64,000 nucleotides of DNA from CAJBVG01 sp943371425 (GCA_943371425.1 CALRUR010000006.1:62001-126000), one strand, 5' to 3'. Positions 33,709 to 42,439 are shown, counted from the stretch's first letter. Notes: a model not told the origin generated them from the letters alone. Translations and numbers: made by a program.

Positions 33709-35070
33709 ATGAGCAAACCGAGTATCCCGAAAGGCACCAGAGATTTTTCGCCGATAGAAGTAACGAAGCGTAATTATATTTTCGATACCATACGTAATGT
33801 GTTTAAGAAATACGGCTATCAGCCAATTGAAACACCTACGATGGAAAACCTTAGTACGCTTACAGGAAAGTATGGGGAAGAGGGTGATCAGTTGATATTT
33901 AAAATTTTAAATTCGGGTGATTATTTAGCGAAAGCTTCTGAAGAAAAATTGAATTCAAAAAATTCGAAAGGGTTGACTTTCGAAATTTCCGAGAAAGCTT
34001 TACGATATGATTTAACTGTTCCTTTTGCACGTTACGTGGTAATGCATCAGAATGAAATTACTTTACCATTTAAAAGGTATCAGATACAACCGGTTTGGAG
34101 AGCAGACCGCCCGCAGAAAGGACGCTACAGAGAATTTTACCAATGCGATGCCGATGTAGTAGGTAGCGAATCTTTATTAAACGAAGCGGAGTTTGTATTA
34201 ATATATGATGAAGCCTTGAGCAAACTCGGGTTTAAAGATTTTGAAGTTAGAATAAATAACAGAAAAATTTTAGCGGGCATATCAGAATTAATTGGCAAAC
34301 CTGAATTATTAATAGACATGACAGTTGCCATTGATAAGCTTGATAAAATTGGCTTCGACGGAGTGAAGAAAGAATTATTGGAAAAAGGATTTGTAGAAAA
34401 TGATTTACAAATTTTAGAACCTATCATTTTGTTAAGTGGTAGCAACAATGAAAAAATTCAATCTTTAAAAAATATTTTAAGTACTTCTGAAATTGGTAAA
34501 AAAGGAATTGAAGAATTGGAAACAGTTTTTGATTATTTCCACACCTTCAATTTACAAAAAGCAAAACTAATTTTAGACATTACCCTCGCTCGCGGTTTGA
34601 ATTATTATACCGGCGCAATTTTCGAAGTAAAAACAAATGAAGTAAGCATGGGTAGTATTGGCGGTGGAGGCAGATACGATGATTTAACCGGAATGTTTGG
34701 ATTGAAAAATCTAACAGGAGTAGGCGTTTCATTCGGTGCCGATCGTATTTACGATGTAATGGAGGAGTTAAATTTATTTCCTGAAAGTACCATTGCTAGT
34801 TCGAAAGTATTGATTACCCATTTTGATAAAAAAGCATTTAACTATGCATTGCCAATTCTTCAAAAAATTAGAAATGCCGATGTATCCTCAGAATTATACC
34901 CGAACATTAGCAAAATGCAAAAGCAAATGAAATATGCAAACGATAAAAAAATTCCGTTTGTAATAGTTATTGGCGATGAAGAAATGCAAACAGGTTTGCT
35001 AAGTTTCAAAAACATGGAATCAGGTGAACAACAAAAATTAACCATAGAACAAATCCTAACACTAGTATAA
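33709..35070 (+). CDS. hisS: Histidyl-tRNA synthetase
   Basis: Charges tRNA-His; class II synthetase, 453 aa. Motif 1 region PKGTRDFSPIE and YGYQPIETPTMEN, motif 2 FKRYQIQPVWRADRPQKGRYREFYQCDAD, the histidine-A signature ARGLNYYTGAIFE, motif 3 GVGVSFGADRIYD, and an anticodon-binding domain at about 365-453. The stop overlaps the hutH start (TAATG), joining histidine charging and histidine breakdown in one transcript. Confidence 0.97.
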   Translation: MSKPSIPKGTRDFSPIEVTKRNYIFDTIRNVFKKYGYQPIETPTMENLSTLTGKYGEEGDQLIFKILNSGDYLAKASEEKLNSKNSKGLTFEISEKALRYDLTVPFARYVVMHQNEITLPFKRYQIQPVWRADRPQKGRYREFYQCDADVVGSESLLNEAEFVLIYDEALSKLGFKDFEVRINNRKILAGISELIGKPELLIDMTVAIDKLDKIGFDGVKKELLEKGFVENDLQILEPIILLSGSNNEKIQSLKNILSTSEIGKKGIEELETVFDYFHTFNLQKAKLILDITLARGLNYYTGAIFEVKTNEVSMGSIGGGGRYDDLTGMFGLKNLTGVGVSFGADRIYDVMEELNLFPESTIASSKVLITHFDKKAFNYALPILQKIRNADVSSELYPNISKMQKQMKYANDKKIPFVIVIGDEEMQTGLLSFKNMESGEQQKLTIEQILTLV

Positions 35071-36554
35071 TGTCTCAACATTCAATCAGTTCAGATCATC
35101 TATCCATTAAAAAAATAGAAGAAATAATTGCAAAAAAGCATAGCTTAACTTTATCTGCAGAAGCAATTGAAAAGATAAACAAGTGCAGAAAATATTTAGA
35201 CGATAGAATGGCTGCGAGCAGCGATCCAGTATATGGAATTAATACTGGTTTCGGTTCTTTGTGTGATGTTAAAATAAACAACAACGATTTAGAGCAATTG
35301 CAGAAAAACTTGGTAATGTCTCATGCATGCGGAACAGGAGAGGAAGTTCCTAAGCCAATTGTAAAGTTGATGTTGTTGCTTAAAATACAATCGCTTTCTT
35401 ACGGCCATTCTGGTGTGCAATTAAAAACAGTACAACGATTAATTGATTTTTACAACAACGATATTTTACCAGTTATATATACCAAAGGTTCACTTGGTGC
35501 ATCGGGCGATTTAGCTCCTTTAGCGCATTTGTGTTTGCCGCTTATTGGCATGGGTGAAGTGGAGTATAAGAATGAAAGAATTACCGGTGCAGAGTTGCTA
35601 AAGAAATTTAACTGGGACGAAATTCATTTACAATCTAAAGAAGGATTGGCATTGCTAAACGGCACACAATTTATGAGTGCTTATGCAGTGTATTGTTTAA
35701 TTCAAGCAAAAAGAATTTCAGAACAATCAGATTTATTCGCAGCAATTTCTTTAGATGCTTTTGATGGCAGAACAGATGCCTTTAACGAACTAATACATAT
35801 AGTGAGACCACATGCAGGGCAATTAGAAACCGCAAAAAACATGTTGGTAAATTTAGAGGGAAGTGAAATTGCAACTCAGAAAAAAGTACAAGTGCAAGAT
35901 CCTTATTCGTTTAGATGTGTACCTCAAGTGCATGGTGCAAGTAAGGATACCATTAACTATGTATTGAGTGTAGTTACCACCGAAATTAATTCGGTAACCG
36001 ATAACCCAAATGTATTCCCAGATGAAGATAAAATTATTTCGGGCGGGAATTTCCATGGTCAACCATTGGCATTGGTATTAGATTTTTTAGCGATTGCTTT
36101 AGCAGAATTAGCAAACATTTCGGAACGCAGAACCTATCAATTAATATCTGGACAACGCGGCTTGCCTGCATTTTTAGTGGAAAACCCAGGATTAAATTCT
36201 GGTTTTATGATTCCTCAATATACAGCAGCATCTATTGTTAGCGAAAATAAACAATTGTGTACTCCAGCATCAGTAGATTCAATCGTATCCTCTAACGGGC
36301 AAGAAGACCATGTAAGTATGGGTGCAAATGCTGCTACAAAATTGTATAGAGTAGTAGAAAATGTAAATAGAGTTTTGGCAATAGAATTGATGAATGCGGC
36401 GCAGGCATTGGAGTTCAGAAGGCCTTTAAAATCATCTGTAAAAATCGAAAAATATATTGCTGAGTATAGAAAAGTAGTAAGCAGAAATACCGTAGACCGT
36501 TATTTGTCTGAAGACATACATGCTACCCTATATTTTATAGTTGCTAGTAGTTAG
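35070..36554 (+). CDS. hutH: Histidine ammonia-lyase
   Basis: Deaminates L-histidine to urocanate, the first step of the hut pathway. It is 494 aa, full length. The MIO cofactor triad is in GSLGASGDLAPLAHL; YGINTGFGSLCDV, LLNGTQFMSAYA, RCVPQVHGASKDT, SVTDNPNVFPDE and SGGNFHGQPLAL are all family motifs. The start overlaps the hisS stop by one base. hutU lies 3.5 kb further on; hutI and hutG/F are not in the window. The stop codon is inside a heptad tract. Confidence 0.97.
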   Translation: MSQHSISSDHLSIKKIEEIIAKKHSLTLSAEAIEKINKCRKYLDDRMAASSDPVYGINTGFGSLCDVKINNNDLEQLQKNLVMSHACGTGEEVPKPIVKLMLLLKIQSLSYGHSGVQLKTVQRLIDFYNNDILPVIYTKGSLGASGDLAPLAHLCLPLIGMGEVEYKNERITGAELLKKFNWDEIHLQSKEGLALLNGTQFMSAYAVYCLIQAKRISEQSDLFAAISLDAFDGRTDAFNELIHIVRPHAGQLETAKNMLVNLEGSEIATQKKVQVQDPYSFRCVPQVHGASKDTINYVLSVVTTEINSVTDNPNVFPDEDKIISGGNFHGQPLALVLDFLAIALAELANISERRTYQLISGQRGLPAFLVENPGLNSGFMIPQYTAASIVSENKQLCTPASVDSIVSSNGQEDHVSMGANAATKLYRVVENVNRVLAIELMNAAQALEFRRPLKSSVKIEKYIAEYRKVVSRNTVDRYLSEDIHATLYFIVASS

Positions 36555-36600
36555 TCATTAGTCTTTAGACAGACTAAAGACTAACGACTAGCATCTAACT
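36545..36600. repeat. Heptad-phased inverted tract between hutH and a lipoprotein gene
   Basis: Eight in-phase 7-mers: TAGTAGT, TAGTCAT, TAGTCTT, TAGACAG, ACTAAAG, ACTAACG, ACTAGCA, TCTAACT. Midway the unit changes to the complement, giving a stem of 17-nt arms (36552-36568 with 36574-36590, one mismatch, 5-nt loop). The tract holds the hutH stop and reaches the opposing stop codon. Confidence 0.85.
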
Positions 36601-37165
36601 ACTTTATTTCAACAGGCATTACCACTTCAATATCCGTTTCACCACGAGTAGGATCTCCGTTTTTAATTCCAGGCTGATGTTTCAAACTAACTTTTATACT
36701 TGAGTTAGTTATTGCACCAGTGCTCCAAGTACTCAATAAACCCAAAGGTAGCGGTGGAGTATTATCATCGAAATCATTTATAGTAATGTTTAAATTCGAA
36801 CTAGCAGGTTCGAAAACAAATAAATGATCTGCAGATTCTTCAAGCACTTCATTCGAAATGGTATCGAAAGGAGTCTTCGTTTCGTCGAGTAATAAAATTT
36901 CTACCGAGTAAACTTTATCGGCGTTTAGTTTTATGGTATCAATACTAGGAGCATTTCCACCTAAGCCATCCACATCTCTGTATTGAAATACATATTGTGT
37001 ACTTGGATTCTCAGTATCCGTAACTAAAAACTTAATGGTAGTAATCAATTCTTCCTCATTTATGTCTGAAGGCTTTGTTACATCATCGTCATCTTTTTTA
37101 CAAGCACTAACTGTAATGGCCATTGCAAACGCCATCAATATAATTTTATTTAAGTTATTTTTCAT
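36599..37165 (-). CDS. Hypothetical lipoprotein downstream of a TonB receptor
   Basis: A 188-aa lipoprotein: signal ending AITVSACKKDDDD (Cys about 22) followed by an acidic linker. The rest looks like a beta-sandwich (e.g. ITTIKFLVTDTENPSTQYVFQYRDVDG, DKVYSVEILLLDE, SNLNITINDFDD). I recognise no named family. It is the third gene of a minus-strand set with a TonB receptor and a small His/Cys-rich protein, so it is probably a surface partner of the receptor. Confidence 0.7.
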   Translation of the reverse strand: MKNNLNKIILMAFAMAITVSACKKDDDDVTKPSDINEEELITTIKFLVTDTENPSTQYVFQYRDVDGLGGNAPSIDTIKLNADKVYSVEILLLDETKTPFDTISNEVLEESADHLFVFEPASSNLNITINDFDDNTPPLPLGLLSTWSTGAITNSSIKVSLKHQPGIKNGDPTRGETDIEVVMPVEIK

Positions 37166-37203
37166 TTGTTTATTTGTTTTCTAAAGTTTATAAAATTATT
37201 TTT

Positions 37204-37255
37204 TTCGTAATTCGTAATTCGTAATTCGTAATTCGTAATTCGTAATTCGTAATTC
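37204..37255. repeat. Perfect 7-bp tandem array (TTCGTAA)7
   Basis: Seven exact TTCGTAA units plus TTC, abutting and including part of the stop codon of the TonB receptor gene (37254-37256). It is the most homogeneous of the heptad tracts. Confidence 0.95.
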
Positions 37256-39569
37256 AAAAGTGGTACTTCAACCTAACTACAAACGACCTCCCAGGTTCAT
37301 CTGTAAAATACCTAAAGGCATTCATGTACTCACGGTATCTCGTATTCAAAATATTATTTACACTCATTCCAATTTCATAATGTTGTTTACCAATGTGTAT
37401 ACTCGTTCCGGCATCGGCATTTAATAATGTGTAAGCATTTGGTGCATCTTTATAATCTGATAATGGTTCTACTCTATGTTGTTTCGCCACATAAAGCAGA
37501 TGTATATCTACACTACTTTCTTTAAAAAATTTGCTGTTTTTAAATTCGTATTTCAATCCATTCTCAATTCTATCTGAAGGGATGTAAGGCAAGTAAGTAC
37601 CATCACTTAAATTATAGGCTCTTACTACATTTAATTTGTGAGTTGATTTAAGTTGCGCAGTAATTGTGTAATGCAACCAAGCATCCACTCCAGTAAAATA
37701 AGCATCTCTTTGTTCGTATTGAAAACTCGGGAAAGCACCACGAATACTAAGTGTAGCGGGGAATACGGGCTTCATATAAATATAACCATCCATCAATTTA
37801 TAATACACATCTAAATGCCCGTGCAAACGTTTAAAATTATCTATTTCAATTCCGGTTATAATTGCTTTTGCGCGTTCCGGATTTATATTTTCGTTAGAAT
37901 AGATGTATTTCCCTTCGCCATGATGCAAACCGTTTCCATACAATTCGTTTACACTGGGTGCCCTAAAAGCTGTACCAATGTTAAGATGTACAGATAGGTT
38001 TTCATTTAGCTTGTAATCTAAACCTGTATTAAAACTTACATTATTAAAAGTTCGTTCTGGCGAATACAATTCGTTTTTAGAATTGAATTTATAAATTTTC
38101 AAAAATTCATAATCGTATCGAATACCAAAGTCGAACATTATTTTTTTTAATTTATATTGATGAATAGAATACACCGAGTAATTATTGTTTACGAAATTTG
38201 GAATAAAAACACGCCCTTCATAAGTATTCACTTGTTGAATGGTATTAATTCCGATGCTACTATTTAGTTGTTCGCTTACCTGATAATTGTATGCAAGGTC
38301 TGCAGTGTAGGTAGTAATTTCGTAATGCAATTCTGGTTTATTTAATGCAGCTAAGGAATCGTTTAAAGGCAAGTCTTTATCATACTCATCTCTCAAATTA
38401 TATTGGCGGGCAAGCACTAAACTGAGTTTAGAATTTTCATCCATAACATAATCTGTTTTAGATTTAAACAATTCATGTTCTACATGTTGCTTTGGCCGAT
38501 CGATGGCATAACTAAAACCAGATTTTATACTGGGCTCATTAGAATTAAATGCACGCTCTAAATCTGTTAAATTACCAATGTGTGCACCTTTAAAAACTCC
38601 AATATCTGTATTAAATTGAGAGTAGAACAATTCTGTTTTAACTTTTTTCCAAGTATAAGAACTTGCCCATGAAAAGTTTTTTTCTCTAAATCCGCTATTT
38701 GCCAAATAGTAATCGGGAGTTTTAATATTACCTGCTTTTTTAATGGTGCCTTGTACTCTCCAAGCCAAGGGGATTTTTTTAAATCGCCCCTCAACAATTC
38801 CAGAACTCACACCTTGTTTGCCATTGCTAATACCAACCAAATTTAGCTCGCCGTGTATACCCGCCGAATCTGGCAAAACATTTGGCTCTACCAAAATTAC
38901 TCCACCAATTGCATCGGCACCATATTTAATACTACCGGCACCTTTTATAACTGTTAATTTATTTGCCACAAAGGCATCTATTTCTGGAGCATGCTCTGCC
39001 CCCCATTGCTGGCCTTCTTGCCTTATACCATTATTTATGATAAGAATGCGATTACTGTGCATGCCTTGTATTACCGGCTTACTAATGGTTGGTCCGGTTT
39101 GTAAAGTGGTAACTCCCGGTATTTCTTTTAAAGCATCTGCAAGAGAAAGTCCCCGTGTTTTTTCTAAATCAACTCCCTTGAGTTCAATTTTAGACATAGT
39201 GCTTTCTGTATTGGTGCGCTCAGAAATTACATTCACATTTGCAATGTTCTTTACACTTGGCGATAGTTCGAAAGTGAATGTTTTATTGCCATCAATTTTT
39301 ATATTCTGACTGATGGTATGGTAAGATAGAAATGTAATTAAAACTTCATACTCCCCTTCACATAAATTTTCGAAACGCAGCAAACCTTTTTCATCGCTCT
39401 CTTTCAATAGCTTTACATTAGTAAGGCGCACAAGCACTCCAGGCAATGCATTTTTATTTTGCTCGTCAATAATTTTAATGTTCATGGTGTACGAACAATT
39501 ATTTTGAGCAAATAAATGATTACTAAACGCAAATAAAAAAACAAGATAGAAGAAGTATTTCTTCATCAA
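37254..39569 (-). CDS. TonB-dependent receptor, probable metal uptake
   Basis: Outer-membrane receptor of 771 aa. Signal peptide 1-21 (FSNHLFAQ), carboxypeptidase-regulatory-like domain at about 27-110 (GVLVRLTNVKLLKESDEKGLLRFENLCEGEYEVLITFLSYH), plug at about 125-235 (LADALKEIPGVTTLQTGPTISKPVIQGMHSNRILIINNG), then a barrel ending in aromatic ...VRLKYHF. The plug contains the GADAIGGVILVEP segment. Receptors of this build with a His-rich small partner are often zinc or other metal importers (ZnuD-like); the substrate is inferred. The 3' end touches a (TTCGTAA)7 array. Confidence 0.9.
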   Translation of the reverse strand: MMKKYFFYLVFLFAFSNHLFAQNNCSYTMNIKIIDEQNKNALPGVLVRLTNVKLLKESDEKGLLRFENLCEGEYEVLITFLSYHTISQNIKIDGNKTFTFELSPSVKNIANVNVISERTNTESTMSKIELKGVDLEKTRGLSLADALKEIPGVTTLQTGPTISKPVIQGMHSNRILIINNGIRQEGQQWGAEHAPEIDAFVANKLTVIKGAGSIKYGADAIGGVILVEPNVLPDSAGIHGELNLVGISNGKQGVSSGIVEGRFKKIPLAWRVQGTIKKAGNIKTPDYYLANSGFREKNFSWASSYTWKKVKTELFYSQFNTDIGVFKGAHIGNLTDLERAFNSNEPSIKSGFSYAIDRPKQHVEHELFKSKTDYVMDENSKLSLVLARQYNLRDEYDKDLPLNDSLAALNKPELHYEITTYTADLAYNYQVSEQLNSSIGINTIQQVNTYEGRVFIPNFVNNNYSVYSIHQYKLKKIMFDFGIRYDYEFLKIYKFNSKNELYSPERTFNNVSFNTGLDYKLNENLSVHLNIGTAFRAPSVNELYGNGLHHGEGKYIYSNENINPERAKAIITGIEIDNFKRLHGHLDVYYKLMDGYIYMKPVFPATLSIRGAFPSFQYEQRDAYFTGVDAWLHYTITAQLKSTHKLNVVRAYNLSDGTYLPYIPSDRIENGLKYEFKNSKFFKESSVDIHLLYVAKQHRVEPLSDYKDAPNAYTLLNADAGTSIHIGKQHYEIGMSVNNILNTRYREYMNAFRYFTDEPGRSFVVRLKYHF

Positions 39570-39607
39570 TATAAATTAATAAAAATTGGAAATTTGTATA
39601 AATTAAA

Positions 39608-39973
39608 TTAGATGTGAAGAAAACGAGGTGGATCTCGACCTTTTAAATCGACTATAGAAATACTTGGAACCGTAAATGTTTTTTGAGTATAAACAAAACA
39701 TATACTGTTTAAAAGGGTGTTAGAAAGTTCGAACTTAGTATAAGTTTTTGTTAAATGATTTTCGAAACACAGAAAACAATCTGTTTCGAACGTATGGTAG
39801 TGTTTAGGATATTGATCTTTTTCTTTCTTGAATTTATCTGGAATAGCAGAAGCAATATCGCATTCGTTTACATGTTCGTGGTGGTGAAGCAATGACAAAG
39901 GCAGGCTCGAAATGCTAATAGTTAGCAGGAGCAATAGACTTAGGCCATATGTAAACTTCGAAATTTTCAACAA
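39608..39973 (-). CDS. Small His/Cys-rich membrane-anchored protein
   Basis: A 121-aa protein with an N-terminal hydrophobic segment (about 8-26), then LLHHHEHVNECD, HYHTFETDCFLCFE and a C-terminal RDPPRF. The cluster of His and Cys residues suggests metal binding; small secreted proteins with this outline are often found upstream of metal TonB receptors. No ATG is available: the start is TTG at 39973 or 39970 (MKISKF...). The -7 box TAACTTTG at 39975-39982 touches the start codon. The TonB receptor follows after 38 bp. Confidence 0.65.
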   Translation of the reverse strand: MLKISKFTYGLSLLLLLTISISSLPLSLLHHHEHVNECDIASAIPDKFKKEKDQYPKHYHTFETDCFLCFENHLTKTYTKFELSNTLLNSICFVYTQKTFTVPSISIVDLKGRDPPRFLHI

Positions 39974-39974
39974 T

Positions 39975-39982
39975 CAAAGTTA
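39975..39982 (-). promoter_or_regulatory. TAnnTTTG -7 box for the His/Cys-rich gene
   Basis: Minus-strand TAACTTTG within the 72-bp space shared with the divergent hutU promoter. It lies directly beside the TTG start. Confidence 0.45.
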
Positions 39983-40013
39983 GTTAAATAATTTATAATT
40001 CGGATTAGCTTGT

Positions 40014-40021
40014 TACTTTTG
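40014..40021 (+). promoter_or_regulatory. TAnnTTTG -7 box for hutU
   Basis: TACTTTTG, 24 nt before the hutU ATG at 40046; 31 bp from the opposing box, so the two divergent promoters overlap in their -33 regions. Confidence 0.5.
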
Positions 40022-40045
40022 TAATATTATAAGAATTTACTGAAT

Positions 40046-41722
40046 ATGAGCAAAAAGTACGCAACCATCGACCTATCTAAAACGAAAACTCCAACTGGCA
40101 CCACCTTAACTTGTAAAGGTTGGGTACAAGAAGCAGCTTTACGTATGTTGTTAAACAACTTAGATCCAGATGTGGCCGAACGCCCCGAGGAGCTAATTGT
40201 ATATGGTGGAAGAGGCAAGGCGGCTCGTAATCCGGAGGCATTTGACTTAATTGTGAAAGCTTTAAAAGATTTAAATGAAGATGAAACCTTGTTAATTCAA
40301 AGTGGAAAGCCAGTAGGAATACTTCCTACACATAAAGATGCACCGAGGGTAATAATTTCTAACTCGCAGTTAGTGCCTAAATGGGCGACTTTCGAATATT
40401 TTAACGAGTTAGAAGATAAGGGCTTAATAATGTATGGGCAAATGACTGCAGGATCTTGGATATACATAGGTTCGCAGGGCATTGTGCAAGGCACTTATGA
40501 AACTTTTGCCGCTGTAGCTCGCAAACATTTTGGTGGAAGTTTAAAAGGAACTATCTCTGTTACGGCAGGTTTAGGTGGCATGGGAGGCGCTCAACCCTTA
40601 GCTATTACAATGTGCGACGGGGTTTGTTTAGCGGCAGAAGTAGAAGAGTGGAGAATACAGAAAAGAATAGATACTCGCTACATAGATGTAATGATTAAAG
40701 ACATCGACGAAGCAATTGATAGAGCTGTATTAGCAAAGCAAAATGGCGAAAATTTATCTATTGGTGTGGTTTGTAATGCAGTTGATTTATTAGAGCGAAT
40801 GATAGAGCGTAACATTATGCCTGAGGTGCTTACAGATCAAACATCGGCACACGATCCATTGGTTGGGTATTTCCCACAAGGCATGAGCGTAGAAGAGGCA
40901 AAAGTGTTGAGAGAAGCAAACCCTGATGAGTATGTGAAAAGATCTTATGCAACAATGGCTCACCATATTCGCTTGATGTTAGAAATGCAAAAGCGCGGCG
41001 TAATTACCTTCGATTATGGAAATAACTTACGTGGTAGAGCAAAAGAAGTAGGTGTAGAAAACGCATTCGATTTCCCTGGGTTTGTACCTGCTTACATACG
41101 TCCGTTATTCTGCGAAGGCAAAGGGCCATTCCGTTGGGCCGCATTATCTGGCGACCCTCAAGATATTTACGAAACCGATAAATTAATTTTAGAATTATTC
41201 CCCGAAAATGTAGAGTTGGCGCGTTGGATAAAAATGGCGCAAGAGCGAATTGCATTTCAAGGTTTGCCAGCACGTATTTGTTGGTTAGGACAAGGCGAGC
41301 GCGAAAAAGCAGGTTTGGCATTTAACAAATTAGTTGCCGAAGGCAAAGTAAAAGCGCCAATTGTTATTGGCCGCGACCATTTAGATACAGGATCCGTTGC
41401 CTCACCAAACAGAGAAACAGAAGCAATGTTAGACGGCTCGGATGCTATTGCCGATTGGCCAGTGTTAAATGCTTTAATTAACACCGCAGGAGGAGCAAGT
41501 TGGGTATCATTACACCACGGCGGCGGAGTGGGCATTGGATATTCTATTCATGCAGGCATGGTAATTGTTGCCGATGGCACCAAAGATGCCGAAGTAAGAA
41601 TTAAACGTGTATTGCACAACGATCCAGCTATGGGCGTAATTCGCCACATGGATGCAGGTTACGACATTGCTCAAGACACCGCAAGAAAACACAGACTAGA
41701 CATAAAAGAGAGGTTGAAATAA
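40046..41722 (+). CDS. hutU: Urocanate hydratase
   Basis: Second step of histidine breakdown: adds water to urocanate to give imidazolone propionate, with tightly bound NAD. It is 558 aa, full length. Motifs: LTCKGWVQEAALRML, VYGGRGKAARN, GIVQGTYETFA, SVTAGLGGMGGAQPLA, TDQTSAHDPLVGYFP, GPFRWAALSGDP, RICWLGQGER, DHLDTGSVASP and the Gly-rich HHGGGVGIGYS. Divergent from the metal-uptake cassette. A large palindrome and a terminator follow. Confidence 0.97.
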   Translation: MSKKYATIDLSKTKTPTGTTLTCKGWVQEAALRMLLNNLDPDVAERPEELIVYGGRGKAARNPEAFDLIVKALKDLNEDETLLIQSGKPVGILPTHKDAPRVIISNSQLVPKWATFEYFNELEDKGLIMYGQMTAGSWIYIGSQGIVQGTYETFAAVARKHFGGSLKGTISVTAGLGGMGGAQPLAITMCDGVCLAAEVEEWRIQKRIDTRYIDVMIKDIDEAIDRAVLAKQNGENLSIGVVCNAVDLLERMIERNIMPEVLTDQTSAHDPLVGYFPQGMSVEEAKVLREANPDEYVKRSYATMAHHIRLMLEMQKRGVITFDYGNNLRGRAKEVGVENAFDFPGFVPAYIRPLFCEGKGPFRWAALSGDPQDIYETDKLILELFPENVELARWIKMAQERIAFQGLPARICWLGQGEREKAGLAFNKLVAEGKVKAPIVIGRDHLDTGSVASPNRETEAMLDGSDAIADWPVLNALINTAGGASWVSLHHGGGVGIGYSIHAGMVIVADGTKDAEVRIKRVLHNDPAMGVIRHMDAGYDIAQDTARKHRLDIKERLK

Positions 41723-41739
41723 ATATTTTTTTTGGCCCG

Positions 41740-41792
41740 TTTTTGGTGGCACGACTTAAGTGGTGGCACCACTTAAGTCGTGCCACCAAAAA
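41740..41792. repeat. 53-bp near-perfect palindrome upstream of the RAYT gene
   Basis: Arms of 26 nt (TTTTTGGTGGCACGACTTAA then GTGGTG, and the exact complement) around a single G. It contains two ACTTAAGT boxes and the GTGGTGGCACCAC centre shared with the palindrome at 6588-6617. Lies 90 bp before the transposase start. Confidence 0.9.
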
Positions 41793-41793
41793 A

Positions 41794-41843
41794 CTGCATA
41801 AATGCAGGATGATAAAAGATCCTGCATTTATGCAGTTTTTTTT
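41794..41843 (+). terminator. Strong terminator after hutU / before RAYT
   Basis: Stem with perfect 17-nt arms (CTGCATAAATGCAGGAT and its complement), 8-nt loop, then eight T. Each arm is itself almost self-complementary (CTGCAT..ATGCAG), so cruciform forms are possible. Confidence 0.8.
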
Positions 41844-41881
41844 CTGCCCTTGTACTTTTATCTTTACAAAAAAATAAGTGT

Positions 41882-42406
41882 ATGGGATTCTGTGATCATT
41901 CTTTTTACCACGTTTTTAACCGTGGTATTAACAAACAAAAAATCTTTTTTAATGAAGATAATTATGAGTATTTCCTTGATAAAATAGAAACTCATATTGC
42001 TCCACACTGCGATATTTTATCGTATTGTTTAATGCCAAACCATTTTCATTTGCTCATTTCTACAAATGAAAATTCGGATAAACTTTCTAAAGGATTACAA
42101 ATTGCGTTGTTTAGTTATACTCGCGCAATTAACGCCCAAGAAAATAGAACTGGTTCGCTGTTCTCACAGAATACCAAAAGAAAGCTAATTCAAGTACGCG
42201 ATAATGGACTTTATTTAAAATCTGTTTTTAATTATATTCACGAAAACCCTGTAAATGCTGGGCTTTGTACCGAACCCGAAGATTGGAGACACAGCTCTTT
42301 TAACGAATATTTCGATTTAAAGCCATTGGTTCGTTATATTTGCAATACCAATATTGCACATTTGTACCTAGAGGATATACTTCCTAAAGAATTTGTGCTT
42401 TTCTAA
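41882..42406 (+). CDS. REP-associated tyrosine transposase (RAYT)
   Basis: Single-domain Y1 transposase (IS200/IS605-like HUH fold) of 174 aa, the length of chromosomal RAYTs. HUH motif in CLMPNHFHLLIS (H54, H56), GSLFSQNTKRKLI, and the probable catalytic Tyr 118 in VFNYIHENPVNAGL, followed by WRHSSFNEY. The start gives the standard opening HSFYHVFNRG. Family members act on REP palindromes; here such a palindrome lies just upstream. No flanking IS ends or orfB seen, so it is likely a domesticated single-copy gene. Confidence 0.92.
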   Translation: MGFCDHSFYHVFNRGINKQKIFFNEDNYEYFLDKIETHIAPHCDILSYCLMPNHFHLLISTNENSDKLSKGLQIALFSYTRAINAQENRTGSLFSQNTKRKLIQVRDNGLYLKSVFNYIHENPVNAGLCTEPEDWRHSSFNEYFDLKPLVRYICNTNIAHLYLEDILPKEFVLF

Positions 42407-42439
42407 TTTAATTTTTCAAATAATTTTAAATCTTTCCCA

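Noticed and set aside
37204..37255. Direct repeat array as a CRISPR
   Set aside because: Units are contiguous 7-mers without spacers, and no cas genes are nearby.
41882..42406. A complete IS200/IS605 insertion sequence
   Set aside because: No orfB, no target-site features and no second copy; the protein has the RAYT form.
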